The position numbers and the translations under genes are program-made. Positions 5,901 to 6,339 of a stretch of DNA of 6,339 bases are shown one piece after another (within the stretch, counting starts at the first letter, position 1; every line of letters starts with the position of its first letter). The notes below the pieces were generated by a model that was not told where the DNA came from, did no database searches, and saw nothing but the letters and a program-made list of their open reading frames with translations. This stretch comes from DATEMK01 sp035275625 (lineage in GTDB: Bacteria; Bacteroidota; Bacteroidia; AKYH767-A; OLB10): the NCBI GenBank assembly GCA_035275625.1, contig DATEMK010000270.1, forward strand, positions 1-6,339, in the 5' to 3' direction.

Positions 5901-6339
5901 TGAATGGCTTTTCCCTCAATCAGCTTAGGCTGGAAAGCCTGGATACCCAGGCGGTGCAATGTGGGAGCACGGTTTAAGAGAACCGGGTGCCCGCGTAAAA
6001 CGTTTTCAAGAATATCCCAGACGATTGCATCTTTGCGATCAACAATTTTTTTTGCGGATTTAACGGTTTTCACAATGCCTCTTTCAATCATCTTGCGAAT
6101 AATAAACGGCTTGAATAATTCTGCCGCCATGTCTTTTGGCAATCCGCATTCATGCAATTTCATTTCAGGTCCAACAACAATTACCGAACGTGCAGAATAA
6201 TCCACACGCTTACCGAGCAGGTTCTGGCGGAAACGGCCTTGTTTTCCTTTCAAAGAATCACTCAGTGATTTCAATGCACGGTTACTTTCCGTTTTAACTG
6301 CATTTACCTTTCTTGAATTATCAAATAAAGAATCTACAG
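2990..6339 (-). CDS. rpoC: DNA-directed RNA polymerase subunit beta' (N-terminus outside window)
   Basis: The beta' subunit forms the catalytic half and clamp of RNA polymerase. 1115 residues are visible; the frame is open to the right edge, starting [10 protein letters not shown], which corresponds to about E. coli residue 303. The clamp start, first zinc site and lid are therefore missing. The in-frame TTG at 6274 is an internal leucine codon, not a start. Motifs in order: [24 protein letters not shown] (switch region), NADFDGDQ at 5849-5872 with the three Mg-binding aspartates, bridge helix [28 protein letters not shown] (about 4847-4948), the second zinc site (EEDC, TCES, GVCGKC, 4571-4825), and trigger loop [24 protein letters not shown] (4448-4519). 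An insertion of about 180 residues follows before [18 protein letters not shown]. The C-terminus contains [13 protein letters not shown] and the conserved [13 protein letters not shown] and [17 protein letters not shown]. All key residues in view are intact, so it should be functional. rpoB is expected just upstream, beyond the window. Confidence 0.99.
   Translation of the reverse strand, partial: [1115 protein letters not shown]
3911..4447 (-). other. SI3-like insertion in the beta' trigger loop
   Basis: About 180 residues separate the N-terminal half of the trigger loop (ends TFHVGG) from its C-terminal half (begins [10 protein letters not shown]). Their content ([26 protein letters not shown], then a second [25 protein letters not shown]) shows two repeats of a barrel-sandwich-like fold, and the same position in E. 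coli holds insertion SI3 with the similar VPYGAVL...GETVANWDP. In E. coli this insert influences pausing and trigger-loop dynamics; here the role is inferred by position and similarity. Confidence 0.8.

Noticed and set aside
6272..6274. TTG as the start codon of rpoC
   Set aside because: The same frame continues upstream to the window edge with conserved beta' sequence ([21 protein letters not shown]), so the TTG encodes an internal leucine.

Overview
The window looks like chromosomal DNA of a member of the Bacteroidota (Bacteroidetes). The evidence is the RNA polymerase beta' sequence, which has the lineage-style C-terminal region (RQMMRKV...DPGDT and VVVDPGDS), the DUF3467 gene immediately downstream of rpoC, the A/T-rich spacers, and the absence of Shine-Dalgarno sequences before the short genes. 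I cannot name a genus.

Layout: two convergent blocks meet at an A/T-rich spacer around 2489-2582. The plus-strand block (1-2488) holds three genes of unknown function. The first is a large protein, open at the left edge of the window, with two copies of a Cys-containing, probably beta-rich domain separated by a helical linker and followed by a 265-residue beta-rich C-terminal part. A perfect 14-bp hairpin follows it, then a small DUF1360-type membrane protein, then a 73-residue protein starting MCNCN that resembles short phage-type proteins. The minus-strand block (6339-2583) holds rpoC, truncated at the right edge with about 300 N-terminal residues missing, followed by a DUF3467 gene. A striking inverted repeat built from AGTTTAA-like heptamers lies between the two.

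The minus-strand genes are core transcription machinery plus a small conserved partner of unknown role. The plus-strand genes look accessory. Their tight packing (the two small genes are 3 bp apart) suggests a co-transcribed module, but nothing in the sequence fixes its function. The best candidates for something undescribed are this module with its duplicated domain, and the heptamer inverted repeat between rpoC and the DUF3467 gene. No tRNA, rRNA, CRISPR array, transposase or integrase is visible, and no stretch longer than 300 bases lacks a gene.
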